Below are positions 28,250 to 38,348 of a stretch of 64,000 bases of DNA, piece by piece. Numbering within the stretch: position 1 is the first letter of the stretch; every line of letters starts with the position of its first letter. A program made the position numbers and the translations under genes. The stretch is from Methanoregula boonei 6A8 (GTDB taxonomy: Archaea > Halobacteriota > Methanomicrobia > Methanomicrobiales > Methanospirillaceae). The stretch spans positions 2,232,001 through 2,296,000 of the forward strand of contig NC_009712.1 of NCBI RefSeq assembly GCF_000017625.1, in the 5' to 3' direction. A model generated the notes under the pieces. It saw only the letters and a list, made by a program, of their open reading frames with translations. It made no database searches and was not told the origin of the DNA.

Positions 28250-31200
28250 TCACCTTTACCCCGGTAACGAGCGTGCTCTTGTCCGGCCGGATCGTAACGC
28301 CCATGATCCGCTGTGCTGCCTCGATCATGGGCTTACGCAGGGAGACAATGACAAACTGGGACGAGGGGGCAAGTTCCTGGATCATGGCCGCAATCCGTTC
28401 CACGTTCGCGCCGTCAAGCGACATATCCACCTCGTCAAAAGCGTAGAAGGGGGCCGGAATGTGGTGCTGGATGGAGAAGATAAACGCCAATGTGGTCAGC
28501 GACTTCTCCCCTCCCGAGAGGGACGAGAGGAGGTGAACTTTCTTGTCCCGGGGCTTGACCGCAAATGTGAGTCCACCGGTGAAGGGATCCTCTTCGTTCT
28601 CCAGCACCAGGTTCCCGCTCCCGCTTGTAAGACGGGCAAAGATCTCACGGAAGTTCGTGTCAATGGCTTTGAATGCGGTCATGAACGCCTCGAACTTCAT
28701 CTGCTCGTACTTCTCGATCCGCTCGATTAAGGTCTCCCGCTCCTTGGAGAGGGTGTCCTTGCGCTCCGTTCTTTCCTGCACCTGCCGTTCTATCTTCTCG
28801 TACTCCTCGATGGCGAGCATGTTGACGGCGCCAATCTTATGGAGCGCAAGCTCGGCATCGGCAATCTTTCCCTCGATCTCGGTAAGGGTGAGATCGGTGC
28901 TTACTTCTCCCACAATGGCCTTGAGGGAGGCGATCTCATTTGCGAGCGCTGTTGCCCGCTCCTCAAGGGCTGATAGCTGGATAGTGAAGCGCTCCTTGTC
29001 GGAATCAAACTTGATCAGTTTTGTTTCCGAGGCATGGATGCTGTCGGAGATCCCGGCCCGTTTCTTGCGCAGCTCATCAAGTTCCCCGGAGAACTGCTTC
29101 TGTTTCTCTTCAAGCCCGACAATCACAGATTTGAGAGAGGTGATCTGGTCATTGGATGCAGCTACTTCCGCATCGATCTGTTTGTTGCGCTCGTCAAACC
29201 GTGCCCTTTCCTCGGTGAGTTCGCCGATACGGGCAGTGAAGTGCTGGCGTTCGCGGGAGGCGTCGTTCATGTCCGCCTCCTTGTTCCTGAGGCGCCGTTC
29301 CGCCTCTTCGATCTCCTTTTTCTTCTTCTCCATCTGGTCGGTAAGGGCAGGGATGTTGGTATCGTCAAGTTTCTTCTTTATGCCGTCAATTTTCGCCGTT
29401 ATCGCATTGATCCCTTCAGTGACCTTGAAGAGATCTCCCTCAAGTACAGACAGTTCGGCAGCGCTGGTGCTGGTTTCTTCCCGCTGTCTGGCGACCGCCG
29501 CCTCTATTGTCTGCTTCTCGATCGTGATCGCCTCAAACCGCCGGGTATATTCCTCGGTGACCGCACCGGCCCGGGCCAAATCCTGGTCGATCCCGCCCCG
29601 GGTTGCCCGTTTGCCGTCTACCTCCTCGGTCATCCTCTTTATTGCCGCCTCAAGCGTTGTCGCCTCACCGGAAAGTTCGGCAAGGTGCGAGCGGATCCGG
29701 ATGATCTCATCGTCAACGGCAGCACCAAAACCCCTGGCCGGCTTCTTTGCCGAACCGCCGGTCATCGCCCCGCTCTTCTCCAGCAGTTCCCCTTCAAGGG
29801 TGACCATCCGGTACTTACCGATCAGTTTCCTTGCCCGGTCAAGGGTATCAACCACCACGGTCGATCCGAGCGCAATGGCAAAGGCCTTGTCGTACACGGG
29901 ATCGTAGTCGAGCAGGTTGACCGCATAGTCAATAATACCCGGCTCTTTTATAGGAGGCAGCTGCGGGGGTTTGAGCTTGTTTAAGGGGAGAAACGTAACC
30001 CGCCCGAGCCGCTCGTCTTTTAAGTACCGTATCGCATCGGTTGCAATCTGGTCAGTATCGCAGACAACGAACTGAATCTTGTTTCCTGCAGCAACGTTGA
30101 GGGCGGTCGCGTACTCCGGGGGAGCCCGACCCAGCTCCATGATGGTGCCGTGGACACCCTCAATGGCCTTTACCGCTTCAATCGCCTTCCCGCCAGACTC
30201 ACCCCGGGCCTGCTGGGCAGCCTCCAGCCGGAATGCATCCTGCTCGGCATCCCGGATCTCGCCGCGGAGCCGTTCAAGGGACGAACGCTGGGCAAAAAGG
30301 GTACTCTCAATCTCGGAAAGATTCCGGTCAAGCTCTTTTTTCCGGCCAGTAAGATCGGCAACAGTCCTCTCATTCTCTGCAAGCTGCGCCTGCTTATCCG
30401 CATACTCCTCGTCAAGCTGCTTCTGGAGCACAGTCAGGCGTTCGAGTTCGCTCGTCCGCATCCGGCTCTTTTCGATAAGGATATCCTGCTGGCGGAGGAT
30501 GGCGGAACGGTCCCCTTTCTTTGCCTCCGCCTCCTCCATCAGGGCAAAGAGCTGCTGCCGTGCCTCCTCCGTATCCGAGGAGTACTGGCGGATCTCGGTC
30601 TCGATCTTTTCGACCTGCGCTTTTGAGGTCGCCACTTCCATGGCGATATTGGTCCGGTCGATGGAGAGAGTCCGTATCTGGTCGGAAAGCTCGGCAACCC
30701 GGGCCTCGGCCCTTTTCGTATCCGCAAAGACCCGGTTGATCCCTTCGAGATTGGCCTCCTTATCCTTTTTGAGCCGGCCAATCGTTTGCTCCGCAAGCTT
30801 GATCCCGCTCTTGGCTTCTTCAAGATCCGCGATCAGTTTCAGGTAGTCTGGCCCGCTTTTCTGGTTGATAAGCTCGTCCACGTCTGCGAGATCAGCCTTA
30901 AGGTAGGCGAGCTCGTTCTCCTCAATGCTCCGGTCGGCCTCAAGCCGGGAAATCCTGATCTTCTGCTCTTCGGCAGAGGATAAGAGAGTTGCCCGCTCCT
31001 TCTCCTTGTCATGGATCTGGGCGGCAGACCGGCACCCCTGGAAAAAGGCAAGCTCTTTTTGCCACTTCTGGTACTCAAGGGCGTGCTCCCGCTCTTTTTT
31101 GAGCTCGTGTGCCCTTTTCGTGAGCTCGATGAGCAGGAGCTCCTCGCGCTCGATACGCTCTCTGACCACATCGAGCTCGGAGAGGGCCTGCTGTTTCTTG

Positions 31201-31682
31201 GTATCGAATTCGGAGACCCCGGCAATCTCGTCGATAATCTTCCGCCGCTCGAAGTCGCTCATCTCCATAATCCGGGTCACATCACCCTGCATCACGACAT
31301 TGTACCCGTGCGGGATGATCCCGAACTTTGAGAGGTGGTCAACGATATCGCTCTGCTTGCAGAGCCGGTCGTTGAGGTAGTTGTAGCTATAGTAGCCGTT
31401 CCCGGTCCTTTTTATCCGGCGCCGGATCTTCGTCCCATCCGAGAAAGCAATGGCTACCTCGGCAATATTTTTCCCAGAATTGAGGTTGATCAGATCGGTG
31501 AGCTTCTCGGCGCGCAGGTTGCGGGAACTCGACAGGGCAAGCACAAAGAGGATAGAGTCTATGATATTGCTCTTACCCGAGCCGTTCGGACCGGATATGA
31601 CGGTGAAACCCTCTAAAAAGGGAATTTTTGTCTTTTTTGAAAAAGACTTGAAATTATCTATCTCGAGCTCTGTGATGTGCAA
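28242..31682 (-). CDS. smc: Chromosome segregation ATPase SMC
   Basis: The protein is 1146 residues, the usual SMC length. The N-terminal head has Walker A GPNGSGKSNIID (about 33-44) and Q-loop VVMQGDVTRIM. Two long coiled coils surround a hinge (about 500-650) containing GRVTFLPLNKLK and GAMTGGSAK. The C-terminal head has signature LSGGEKSLTTLAF (about 1055) and Walker B FYAFDEVDMSLD. SMC with ScpA compacts and separates chromosomes. The small coiled-coil gene lies just upstream in the same direction. Confidence 0.97.
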   Translation of the reverse strand: MHITELEIDNFKSFSKKTKIPFLEGFTVISGPNGSGKSNIIDSILFVLALSSSRNLRAEKLTDLINLNSGKNIAEVAIAFSDGTKIRRRIKRTGNGYYSYNYLNDRLCKQSDIVDHLSKFGIIPHGYNVVMQGDVTRIMEMSDFERRKIIDEIAGVSEFDTKKQQALSELDVVRERIEREELLLIELTKRAHELKKEREHALEYQKWQKELAFFQGCRSAAQIHDKEKERATLLSSAEEQKIRISRLEADRSIEENELAYLKADLADVDELINQKSGPDYLKLIADLEEAKSGIKLAEQTIGRLKKDKEANLEGINRVFADTKRAEARVAELSDQIRTLSIDRTNIAMEVATSKAQVEKIETEIRQYSSDTEEARQQLFALMEEAEAKKGDRSAILRQQDILIEKSRMRTSELERLTVLQKQLDEEYADKQAQLAENERTVADLTGRKKELDRNLSEIESTLFAQRSSLERLRGEIRDAEQDAFRLEAAQQARGESGGKAIEAVKAIEGVHGTIMELGRAPPEYATALNVAAGNKIQFVVCDTDQIATDAIRYLKDERLGRVTFLPLNKLKPPQLPPIKEPGIIDYAVNLLDYDPVYDKAFAIALGSTVVVDTLDRARKLIGKYRMVTLEGELLEKSGAMTGGSAKKPARGFGAAVDDEIIRIRSHLAELSGEATTLEAAIKRMTEEVDGKRATRGGIDQDLARAGAVTEEYTRRFEAITIEKQTIEAAVARQREETSTSAAELSVLEGDLFKVTEGINAITAKIDGIKKKLDDTNIPALTDQMEKKKKEIEEAERRLRNKEADMNDASRERQHFTARIGELTEERARFDERNKQIDAEVAASNDQITSLKSVIVGLEEKQKQFSGELDELRKKRAGISDSIHASETKLIKFDSDKERFTIQLSALEERATALANEIASLKAIVGEVSTDLTLTEIEGKIADAELALHKIGAVNMLAIEEYEKIERQVQERTERKDTLSKERETLIERIEKYEQMKFEAFMTAFKAIDTNFREIFARLTSGSGNLVLENEEDPFTGGLTFAVKPRDKKVHLLSSLSGGEKSLTTLAFIFSIQHHIPAPFYAFDEVDMSLDGANVERIAAMIQELAPSSQFVIVSLRKPMIEAAQRIMGVTIRPDKSTLVTGVKVNG

Positions 31683-31703
31683 AGATCCGGCTCCCGGTCG
31701 TCC

Positions 31704-32264
31704 TTACTTCTTTGCTGCATCCTTGTCTTCTTCGACAGCATAGATAAGGTCGCTCTGCTTGGGCTTGGCGGAAACCCCCTTCTTGTTCCGCCCGTATCCT
31801 GCAGAGGCGACAATATAGTTCTTGTCACCGCGCCGGGGCTCAAGTTTCATGGTACCGTCCGGCTGCATGATCATGTCCATTGCAGGTTCTGCCGGGGCTG
31901 CCGGCTCGGCATCCTGGCGAGCTCCCTTGCGGAAGACTACCGTGCTGCCGGCTGCCTGAGGCGCCCCTACGCCACCGGTGGGAGAGGCAGCCGGTGCACC
32001 CTGGACGATGGGCTGCACGCGTTTGAGTTCCTGGCGGCTGCGTTCCTCGGTCTGCTTGGACATCTTCATAGCGATGGACTTGAGGTCGAGGAGTTCCTGG
32101 GTAAGCCCCTTGACCAGTGCTTCCATCTCGTTGACCTTCTTTTCGAGCGCGGCAACGCGGTCCTCACCTGCACCGCTTCCTGAACTTTCCATCATTTTGA
32201 TCATTTGCTCCTTTTCATCAAGTTCGAACTCAAGATACCTGATCTTTGCATCGGATTGCACCAT
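31704..32264 (-). CDS. Coiled-coil protein upstream of smc
   Basis: The protein is about 186 residues. The first 80 form a predicted coiled coil (YLEFELDEKEQMIKMMES, then heptads through KVNEMEALVKGLTQELLDLK). A Pro/Ala/Gly-rich, low-complexity middle and a short conserved-looking tail (KNYIVASAGYGRNKKG) follow. I chose the ATG at 32264, whose preceding frame lacks family character. I recognise no named family. It precedes smc by 22 bases and shares its direction. A role beside the SMC complex, as an accessory or hinge/loader partner, is only inference from position. Confidence 0.65.
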   Translation of the reverse strand: MVQSDAKIRYLEFELDEKEQMIKMMESSGSGAGEDRVAALEKKVNEMEALVKGLTQELLDLKSIAMKMSKQTEERSRQELKRVQPIVQGAPAASPTGGVGAPQAAGSTVVFRKGARQDAEPAAPAEPAMDMIMQPDGTMKLEPRRGDKNYIVASAGYGRNKKGVSAKPKQSDLIYAVEEDKDAAKK

Positions 32265-32546
32265 GCGATACCTGTATATGTTCTGACATATACTGGTGCG
32301 GCGCACTCCTTATTAATAATAGTAGTGATCTGCTGATGAGAAAAAAAGGTTTGTGCTTCTTTTTCCCCCAAAAAGAGGGGCAGCCACCCAGATAACCGCC
32401 AGATCCGGGCCCGACGCGCCTTTTTGGGCCGGGAGATTCCTAGAGAAAAATCAGCGAAATACGACGGCACATCAAATATCACGCTCTTTCTCGCGCTCCA
32501 CTCCTTAAGAAAAGGTATTACCTGATCCAAACAAATGTGTAACCAT

Positions 32547-33788
32547 ATGTCGTATCTGTCCCAAACCGATCCAGAAATAGCAGATATCATAGAAAAGGAG
32601 CGGCTCCGCCAGACAAACGGGCTGGAGCTGATCGCCTCCGAGAATATTGTCAGCTGTGCAGTGCTCGAGGCCATGGGCTCGATCATGACCAACAAGTACG
32701 CCGAAGGCTACCCGGGGAAGCGATACTACGGCGGCTGCGAATTCCACGATCAGGCCGAGAACCTTGCCCGCGACCGGTTGAAAAAACTCTTTGGCGCACA
32801 GCATGCAAATGTCCAGCCCCACTCGGGCACCCAGGCAAACATGGCGGTCTATTTTGCGTACATGAAACTGGGAGAGAAGATCTTAAGCATGAAACTCAAT
32901 CAGGGCGGCCACCTTTCTCACGGCGCCCCGGTAAGTTTCACCGGAAAGTTTTACCAGGTTGCCCAGTACGGGGTAGACCCCAAGACCGAGACCCTTGATT
33001 ACGGTGCGGTCGGCGAGATGGCAAAGAAGGAAAAGCCCCAGATCATCGTTTGTGGCGCCTCTGCTTATCCGAGAATCATTGACTTCAAGGCGTTCCAGGA
33101 GATTGCCGATGATGTCGGTGCTTACTGCATGGCAGATATCGCCCACATCGCAGGCCTTGTTGCAACAAAACAGCACCCGACATCAGTCGGTGTCGTGAAC
33201 TTCACCACCACTACAACCCATAAGACTCTTCGCGGCCCCCGTGGCGGTGCCATCATGTGCAACGAGGAATACGCTCAGGCGATCGACAAGGCAGTCTTCC
33301 CGGGCATGCAGGGTGGCCCCCTGATGAACGTTATCAGTGCAAAGGCGGTCTGTTTCGAGGAGGCACTCAGGCCCTCGTTTACGGAATACAACAAGCAGAT
33401 CGTGAAGAATGCTAAAGTGCTTGCCGAGACGCTGATAAACAGCGGCATCCGGCTTGTCTCTGGAGGTACCGACAACCACCTCATGCTCATTGACCTGACC
33501 AACCAGCACCTGACCGGTCTTGAGGCGGAGGTTGCACTAGGTAAGGCAGGCATCACGGTCAACAAGAATACGATCCCGAACGAGACCAAGAGCCCGTTTG
33601 TGACAAGCGGTCTTCGCGTCGGCACCCCGGCAGTCACTTCACGGGGGATGAAAGAGGCAGAGATGCGCCAGATTGGGCACTGGATTGCGTCAGTTGTCAA
33701 GGATATCAAGAACGAGACACTGATTGCACAGGTCAACCGGGAAGTCACTGCAATGGCGCAGAAGTTCCCGATCTACCCGACAGTATAA
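32547..33788 (+). CDS. glyA: Serine hydroxymethyltransferase
   Basis: GlyA interconverts serine and glycine, passing a one-carbon unit to tetrahydrofolate or tetrahydromethanopterin. At 413 residues it is a normal length. PLP features are HVQPHSG-like [20 protein letters not shown] (with Asp and His near the cofactor) and [14 protein letters not shown] with the Schiff-base Lys. The start at 32547 begins [11 protein letters not shown]; the ATG at 32535 adds four residues. It heads the folD-folP-cofE run. Confidence 0.95.
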
Positions 33789-33834
33789 TAACTCCTTTTC
33801 TCATTTTTACTATTTACAAAGGGGGATTTTGGCA

Positions 33835-34671
33835 ATGGTCACCATCCTGGATGGAAAAGCGGTATCGGAAAAACGGCTCGAACTTCTCAAGGAAACGATC
33901 AGCGAATCCGGGCTGTACCCGCGGCTTGCCACCGTGATCGTAGGGAGCGACCCGGCTTCACAGATGTACGTGCGCATGAAGCACCGGGCATGCGAACGGG
34001 TGGGCATCGGCTCTGTGGGTATAGAGATCCCCGGTGATGCCACCACACAGAACGTACTCGAATCCGTTACACGCCTGAACCGGGATACGGACATCAATGG
34101 TATTCTCATCCAGCTCCCGCTCCCGAAAAGGGTTGACACGGAGCGGGTGATCGCCGCAGTAAACACGGAAAAGGATGTGGACGGATTCCATCCTACAAGC
34201 CTTGGGCTCCTCATGAGCGGGAGACCCCGCTTTGCCCCCTGCACCCCCAAGGGGATCATGAACCTTCTGGCAGAATACCACATCACCGTTGCCGGAGCAC
34301 GAGCGGTCGTTGCCGGGCGGAGTATCGATGTCGGGAGACCCATGGCGGCACTTCTCACCAACGCTGATGCAACCGTGACCATCTGCCACAGCAGGACACG
34401 TGACCTTCCCGCAGAGCTCAGGCAGGCGGATATCCTTGTGTCAGCGGTGGGAAAGGCACATTTCATCACCCCGGAGATGGTTAAACCCGGTGCGGTAGTC
34501 ATCGATGTCGGTATCAATCAGCTCAACGGGAAACTCGTGGGGGATGTGGACTTCGAAGCGGTAAAAGAGGTCGCTTCGGCTATCACCCCGGTTCCCGGTG
34601 GCGTGGGCCCGATGACGATTGCCACGCTCATGGAGAATACCTTTGCCGCTGCCGCGATGAGGATGCCATGA
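33835..34671 (+). CDS. folD: Methylenetetrahydrofolate dehydrogenase/cyclohydrolase FolD
   Basis: The 278-residue bifunctional enzyme oxidises methylene-THF to methenyl-THF with NADP and hydrolyses it to formyl-THF. Signature parts are [17 protein letters not shown] (catalytic Tyr and Lys), ILIQLPLP with Gln, DVDGFHP with Asp, [11 protein letters not shown] as the nucleotide loop, and the late [11 protein letters not shown]. FolD is a folate enzyme, so its presence in a genome with methanopterin genes suggests a folate or dual one-carbon pool. It starts 46 bases after glyA and overlaps folP by four bases. Confidence 0.96.
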
Positions 34672-35480
34672 AATCATGCCGGGTCAACAAACTCGATATT
34701 GGTGGGGATGCCCCGCCCCGCATTATGGGAGTCATCAACTGCAGCGGTGAATCATTCTACCAGGCATCGTACATCCCCATCGACAAGGTCCACGAAACTG
34801 CGGTAGCCATGGTCGAGCAGGGTGCGGATATGATCGATATCGGTGCCCGGAGCACGGCCCCCAACACCCAGCCTATCAGCGGGAGGGAAGAGGCAGAACG
34901 GGTTGACGCAGCCCTTAAGGAACTGGACGGGAGCGGGATCACTCTGTCTGTGGATACGATGCACCCGGGCGTGCTCGACATCTGTCTCAAGCACGAGATC
35001 CACGCGGCAAACGATATCAGCGGTTTTGTCTCACCGGCATATGCAAAGAAGGTTGCAGATGCCGGCCTGCCGACGTTTGTTATGGCGGCAAACCAGAACC
35101 CGGGCGATCCGATCGGAGTAGATGCTACCCTTGCCTCTCTCGAAGGAGTGATAAAGCGGTGCGAGGCATCGGGCGTAAAGGAGTACGTGCTCGATCCGGG
35201 TATCGGCATCTGGACACCGCACCGCTCGGTTGCGGATGACTGGGAACTCTGCCGGCAGTTCGAGACCTTCCAGCGTTTTGACCATCCTTTGCTGGCAGCA
35301 GTATCACGCAAGACCTTCATTGGGATGCTCCTGAATCGCGAACCGGAAGACCGGCTACCGGGCACCCTTGCAGTCACCATGACACTGCTCGAAAAAGGAG
35401 CGTCAATTGTCAGGACCCACGATGTGGCAGCCACACGGGATATAATCCGGGTGTACGAACAGATGGTGAAGAGGGCATGA
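34668..35480 (+). CDS. folP: Dihydropteroate synthase
   Basis: The 270-residue TIM-barrel enzyme joins para-aminobenzoate to the pterin pyrophosphate. Pterin-binding family parts are [42 protein letters not shown] and [15 protein letters not shown]. The usual DPG...GF and late SRK (as VSRKTFIG) are present. In methanogens a methanopterin branch normally uses a different aminobenzoate-coupling enzyme, so a true folate role is plausible beside folD and glyA, but not certain. ATGA overlap with both neighbours shows operon coupling. Confidence 0.9.
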
Positions 35481-36247
35481 ACCCCTCGTTCTCCATCACC
35501 GGTCTTTCAACCGGCATCATCCGGCCCGGCGATCCGTTCACTGACCGGATTATAACGGCGGCCATATCAGCCTGCGGGGGATTTGCTGACGGCGACATTC
35601 TCGTTCTTGCCGAGACTGCGGTAGCGACCGCGGAAGGAAATGTGATCCGGCTGGATACCGTCACACCCACCCCACGTGCTCACGAGCTGGCCAAACGCTA
35701 TCACATGGACCCCCGTACTGTTGAGGTGGTCCTGTCAGAGAGCGATTCGATTGTCGGAGGTATCCCGGGCTTTTTGCTCTGCATGAAGCAGGGCACCCTC
35801 CTCCCCAATGCCGGTGTGGATGCCTCAAATGCCCCACCGGGGTGTCTTGTACCCCTCCCAAAAGATCCCAATCAAAGCGCCGTCCGGATAAAAGAGGAGA
35901 TTGCCCACCGGTGCCATACGCGAGTCGGAGTCATTGTCGCCGACAGCCGCACACATGCCATGCGCCTCGGATGCTCCGGGGTTGCCATCGGTTGTGCCGG
36001 GATCACTTCGGTTATCGATGACCGGGGCAGAAGCGATCTGTTCGGCAGGAAACTGGAAGTGACCAAGAGGGCGGTCGCGGATAATATTGCCTCAGCCGCC
36101 GAACTGGTGATGGGCGAAGCAGACGAATGCACACCGGCTGCACTCGTCCGGGGCCTCGGGATGCCCGTCGGGGATCAGACCGGGGTCGACACCATTGATG
36201 CGGATGAATGCCTGTTCATGGGCGTCTTCCGCAACAACCAAAGATAA
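35477..36247 (+). CDS. cofE: Coenzyme F420-0:L-glutamate ligase
   Basis: CofE adds glutamates to F420-0 in a GTP-dependent reaction. The 256-residue protein has GLSTGIIRPGDP at the start, DGDILVLAETAVATAEG, SIVGGIPGFLLCMKQG and TLLPNAGVDASNAPPG, a diagnostic block. It ends the glyA-folD-folP run with an ATGA overlap. F420 is the electron carrier in methanogenesis that works with methanopterin-bound one-carbon units, so pairing it with one-carbon genes makes sense. Confidence 0.96.
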   Translation: MNPSFSITGLSTGIIRPGDPFTDRIITAAISACGGFADGDILVLAETAVATAEGNVIRLDTVTPTPRAHELAKRYHMDPRTVEVVLSESDSIVGGIPGFLLCMKQGTLLPNAGVDASNAPPGCLVPLPKDPNQSAVRIKEEIAHRCHTRVGVIVADSRTHAMRLGCSGVAIGCAGITSVIDDRGRSDLFGRKLEVTKRAVADNIASAAELVMGEADECTPAALVRGLGMPVGDQTGVDTIDADECLFMGVFRNNQR

Positions 36248-36297
36248 CCGCCGGCGCCCTTCTTTTTGGATCCGTAAGGTGTTTCGTTCCGACAATC

Positions 36298-36681
36298 CTA
36301 AGGCTGGTCTGATGACACATAAGAGGTGTAATTATAAGCGCAGTCCAGATCCGCAAATTCCGAGAATGAGAACGTCTCCTTGAGTTTCTGGTGAGGGAGC
36401 AGGGAGGGAATATCAAAGGTCGATGATTGCGAATGGCAGTACGCGGTGATCGGCATCATGCTGATCTGGACTTCGACGTTTTCGAAAGTAGTATTGGTGG
36501 GGTTCTCCACCTGGAAATCCGCAGAGTAGAAATCCACCGAACCGGTGTTTACCGGAGTAAATGAATCCAGATCGCCACTCATAACCGTGATCGCCGTATT
36601 GGTGATACGGGAGGATGTGCAGCCTGCAGCAAGAAGGAATGCCGCAACCACGATCAGGATCCAGTACCGGTTTTTTATCAT
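36298..36681 (-). CDS. Small lipoprotein
   Basis: The 127-residue protein has a signal peptide with hydrophobic core ILIVVAAFLLAAGC, a lipobox ending in Cys at about residue 21. The mature part (about 105 residues) is beta-rich with several N-X-T sequons (ENPTNTTFENVEV) and resembles a FxLYD-like domain in outline, but I cannot assign it firmly. Exported and lipid-anchored. It converges with cofE. Confidence 0.65.
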   Translation of the reverse strand: MIKNRYWILIVVAAFLLAAGCTSSRITNTAITVMSGDLDSFTPVNTGSVDFYSADFQVENPTNTTFENVEVQISMMPITAYCHSQSSTFDIPSLLPHQKLKETFSFSEFADLDCAYNYTSYVSSDQP

Positions 36682-36778
36682 TTTTGACCTCTGTTGTCAC
36701 CGGATGATGTATAATCCATTTTACATTCCTTCCCCAAAAAGCAAGCGGCTGGATCGCACCACGCACCGGGTTTGGTGG

Positions 36779-37618
36779 TTATTGCGGCCGGCGTGCGATG
36801 ATCAGCTCGATCGTTGACTCATCGGGGAATCGCGCCGATGGCTCCATGGCAAGCAGGCTGTTAGTGAGCCGGGCGCGGAACTCGGCATTCCGTTCCCCGA
36901 TGATCACGGGATCGATATAGGACGTGCTGAGCTGATAGCCGATGATCTCATCAATAGTAAGGATTTCCCGTACCGGAAACGTAACCGTTTCAAGCTGAGA
37001 GAACGGGGACTGCAAAAATACCTCTTCGTGCCGATCGTCATGGTTGTCCGCTTTTTTCTTCAGGCGCCCTGAATAGTCCCAGGCATCACCGAGCATCTCC
37101 TGGAGTACCTCTTTTACCGCTCCACCCCAGCCCCTCTTGAGATGTGAGAAGAAACTGTCGTTCCGGCTGATGCAGGCGATCCCCCCTTCGGGTTCAATCA
37201 GGGTATCAAGGGTCAAAAGGACCCGGGGGCGATCCATCCAGTGGAACGAGAGCCCCATGATGCAGAGCCGGAGCGGAGGCAGTCCCAGTACACCGAGTGT
37301 TGAATCTGCCCCGTCAAGCCATGAGATACCAGTGATATGACCCGATGCTGCCCTCCGGCATCCTTCATTGCGCATCTCCGGATCAGGATCAACAGCATAA
37401 ACGTGAAAACCCCGCTTTGCAAGAGGAATCGCAACATTGCCGGTACCGCAGCCGAGATCGAGAATTCCGGATGCCGGTGAAAGTGAAAAACGGGAGACAA
37501 GTGCATCAAAAACTGCGGCCGGATACCCCTTGCGGTACCTGGCATAGTAACCGGCCTTCCCGCGAAAAAAACTGCTTTTTTTCGGGGCAGACAGGGGATT
37601 TCCCGGCGGCGCAGTCAC
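36779..37618 (-). CDS. Class I SAM-dependent methyltransferase
   Basis: The 279-residue protein has GILDLGCGTGNVAIPLA (SAM motif I at about 54), VYAVDPDPEM (motif II), and CIMGLSFHWMDRPRVL (motif IV region), the layout of the UbiE/Methyltransf_11 superfamily. The GTG start overlaps the stop of the upstream gene (GTGA). The substrate is unknown. It is the last gene of a three-gene minus-strand run (38234 to 36779). Confidence 0.85.
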   Translation of the reverse strand: MTAPPGNPLSAPKKSSFFRGKAGYYARYRKGYPAAVFDALVSRFSLSPASGILDLGCGTGNVAIPLAKRGFHVYAVDPDPEMRNEGCRRAASGHITGISWLDGADSTLGVLGLPPLRLCIMGLSFHWMDRPRVLLTLDTLIEPEGGIACISRNDSFFSHLKRGWGGAVKEVLQEMLGDAWDYSGRLKKKADNHDDRHEEVFLQSPFSQLETVTFPVREILTIDEIIGYQLSTSYIDPVIIGERNAEFRARLTNSLLAMEPSARFPDESTIELIIARRPQ

Positions 37619-38013
37619 GGCGATACCCCGGTGAAACGGCCTGCGCAGCTTTCTGATATGGTGACCGGCACTCTTAAGTTTTCGAGAACCGTGATGACAC
37701 GGGCGGAATCTTCAACGGTAAACCCGATCCGGGTACGCCCGGTCTTTAAGCGGGCAACAAAGATCCGGTCGCGCGAGGGCCGGTGAATGTCGAGGGGGAA
37801 CCATGTCCGCAGGTCACCGGACCCCCAGATCCGCCACCGGCCGTTTGCTAAAGACGGTTCCAGGACCTGGATCTGTTCGATATCCGCAAAGGGGATCTTC
37901 CGGCTCCCAGCAAAGGGAAACGAGTACGCTGCAAGTGTGATACGGTCTCCTGTGATGAAAACCAGGCGATCGGCATACTGGATCCAAGACTTTGATGAGG
38001 CAGGCGAACTCAT
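37615..38013 (-). CDS. Hypothetical protein with PH-like segment
   Basis: About 132 residues. YADRLVFITGDRITLAAYSF and IPFADIEQIQVLE resemble the strand pattern and FxDIxxI motif of bacterial PH-like domains, with no membrane helix. A short basic region (RDRIFVARLKTGRTRIGF) follows. The assignment is tentative. The ATG at 38013 starts the recognisable part; an upstream frame continues to 38088. It sits between a small membrane gene and the methyltransferase, both in tight spacing. Confidence 0.5.
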   Translation of the reverse strand: MSSPASSKSWIQYADRLVFITGDRITLAAYSFPFAGSRKIPFADIEQIQVLEPSLANGRWRIWGSGDLRTWFPLDIHRPSRDRIFVARLKTGRTRIGFTVEDSARVITVLENLRVPVTISESCAGRFTGVSP

Positions 38014-38030
38014 ACGCAGATCCGTTTTTC

Positions 38031-38234
38031 CTAGGCAGTCCGGTACCGGGGGAGTAAAAGAAGGTTTTGCATTATTGCAGCACAACACATGAAACCCGCA
38101 CCCGTGTACAGTATTACTTCACTGCCAGCAAAAAAGCCTGCGAGCAGTACCGCAAAACCGGCCGAGACCGCAACAAAACCCCCCGGAAAATACAGGGCAT
38201 GTCGTTTCTGGTCGGGATCCAGGTTACGATACAT
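38031..38234 (-). CDS. Small two-helix membrane protein
   Basis: The protein is about 67 residues. A basic start (MYRNLDPDQKRH) leads into two hydrophobic helices (about residues 16-35 and 41-60), then a basic end LPRYRTA. I chose the ATG at 38234; a TTG at 38258 is possible. A TATA-like CTTATATC at about 38297-38304 on the minus strand gives a start some 40 bases ahead. Family not recognised. It heads the run to the methyltransferase. Confidence 0.55.
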   Translation of the reverse strand: MYRNLDPDQKRHALYFPGGFVAVSAGFAVLLAGFFAGSEVILYTGAGFMCCAAIMQNLLLLPRYRTA

Positions 38235-38348
38235 AGACAAGTGAGCATATTTAAACAAACAATAATAATTCGTTCCCCCGGGAAAAGAGCCTTCTTGATA
38301 TAAGCGGTTATTTCATCTCCTGCGGAGCCGATTCTGTAAGGACAAGCC

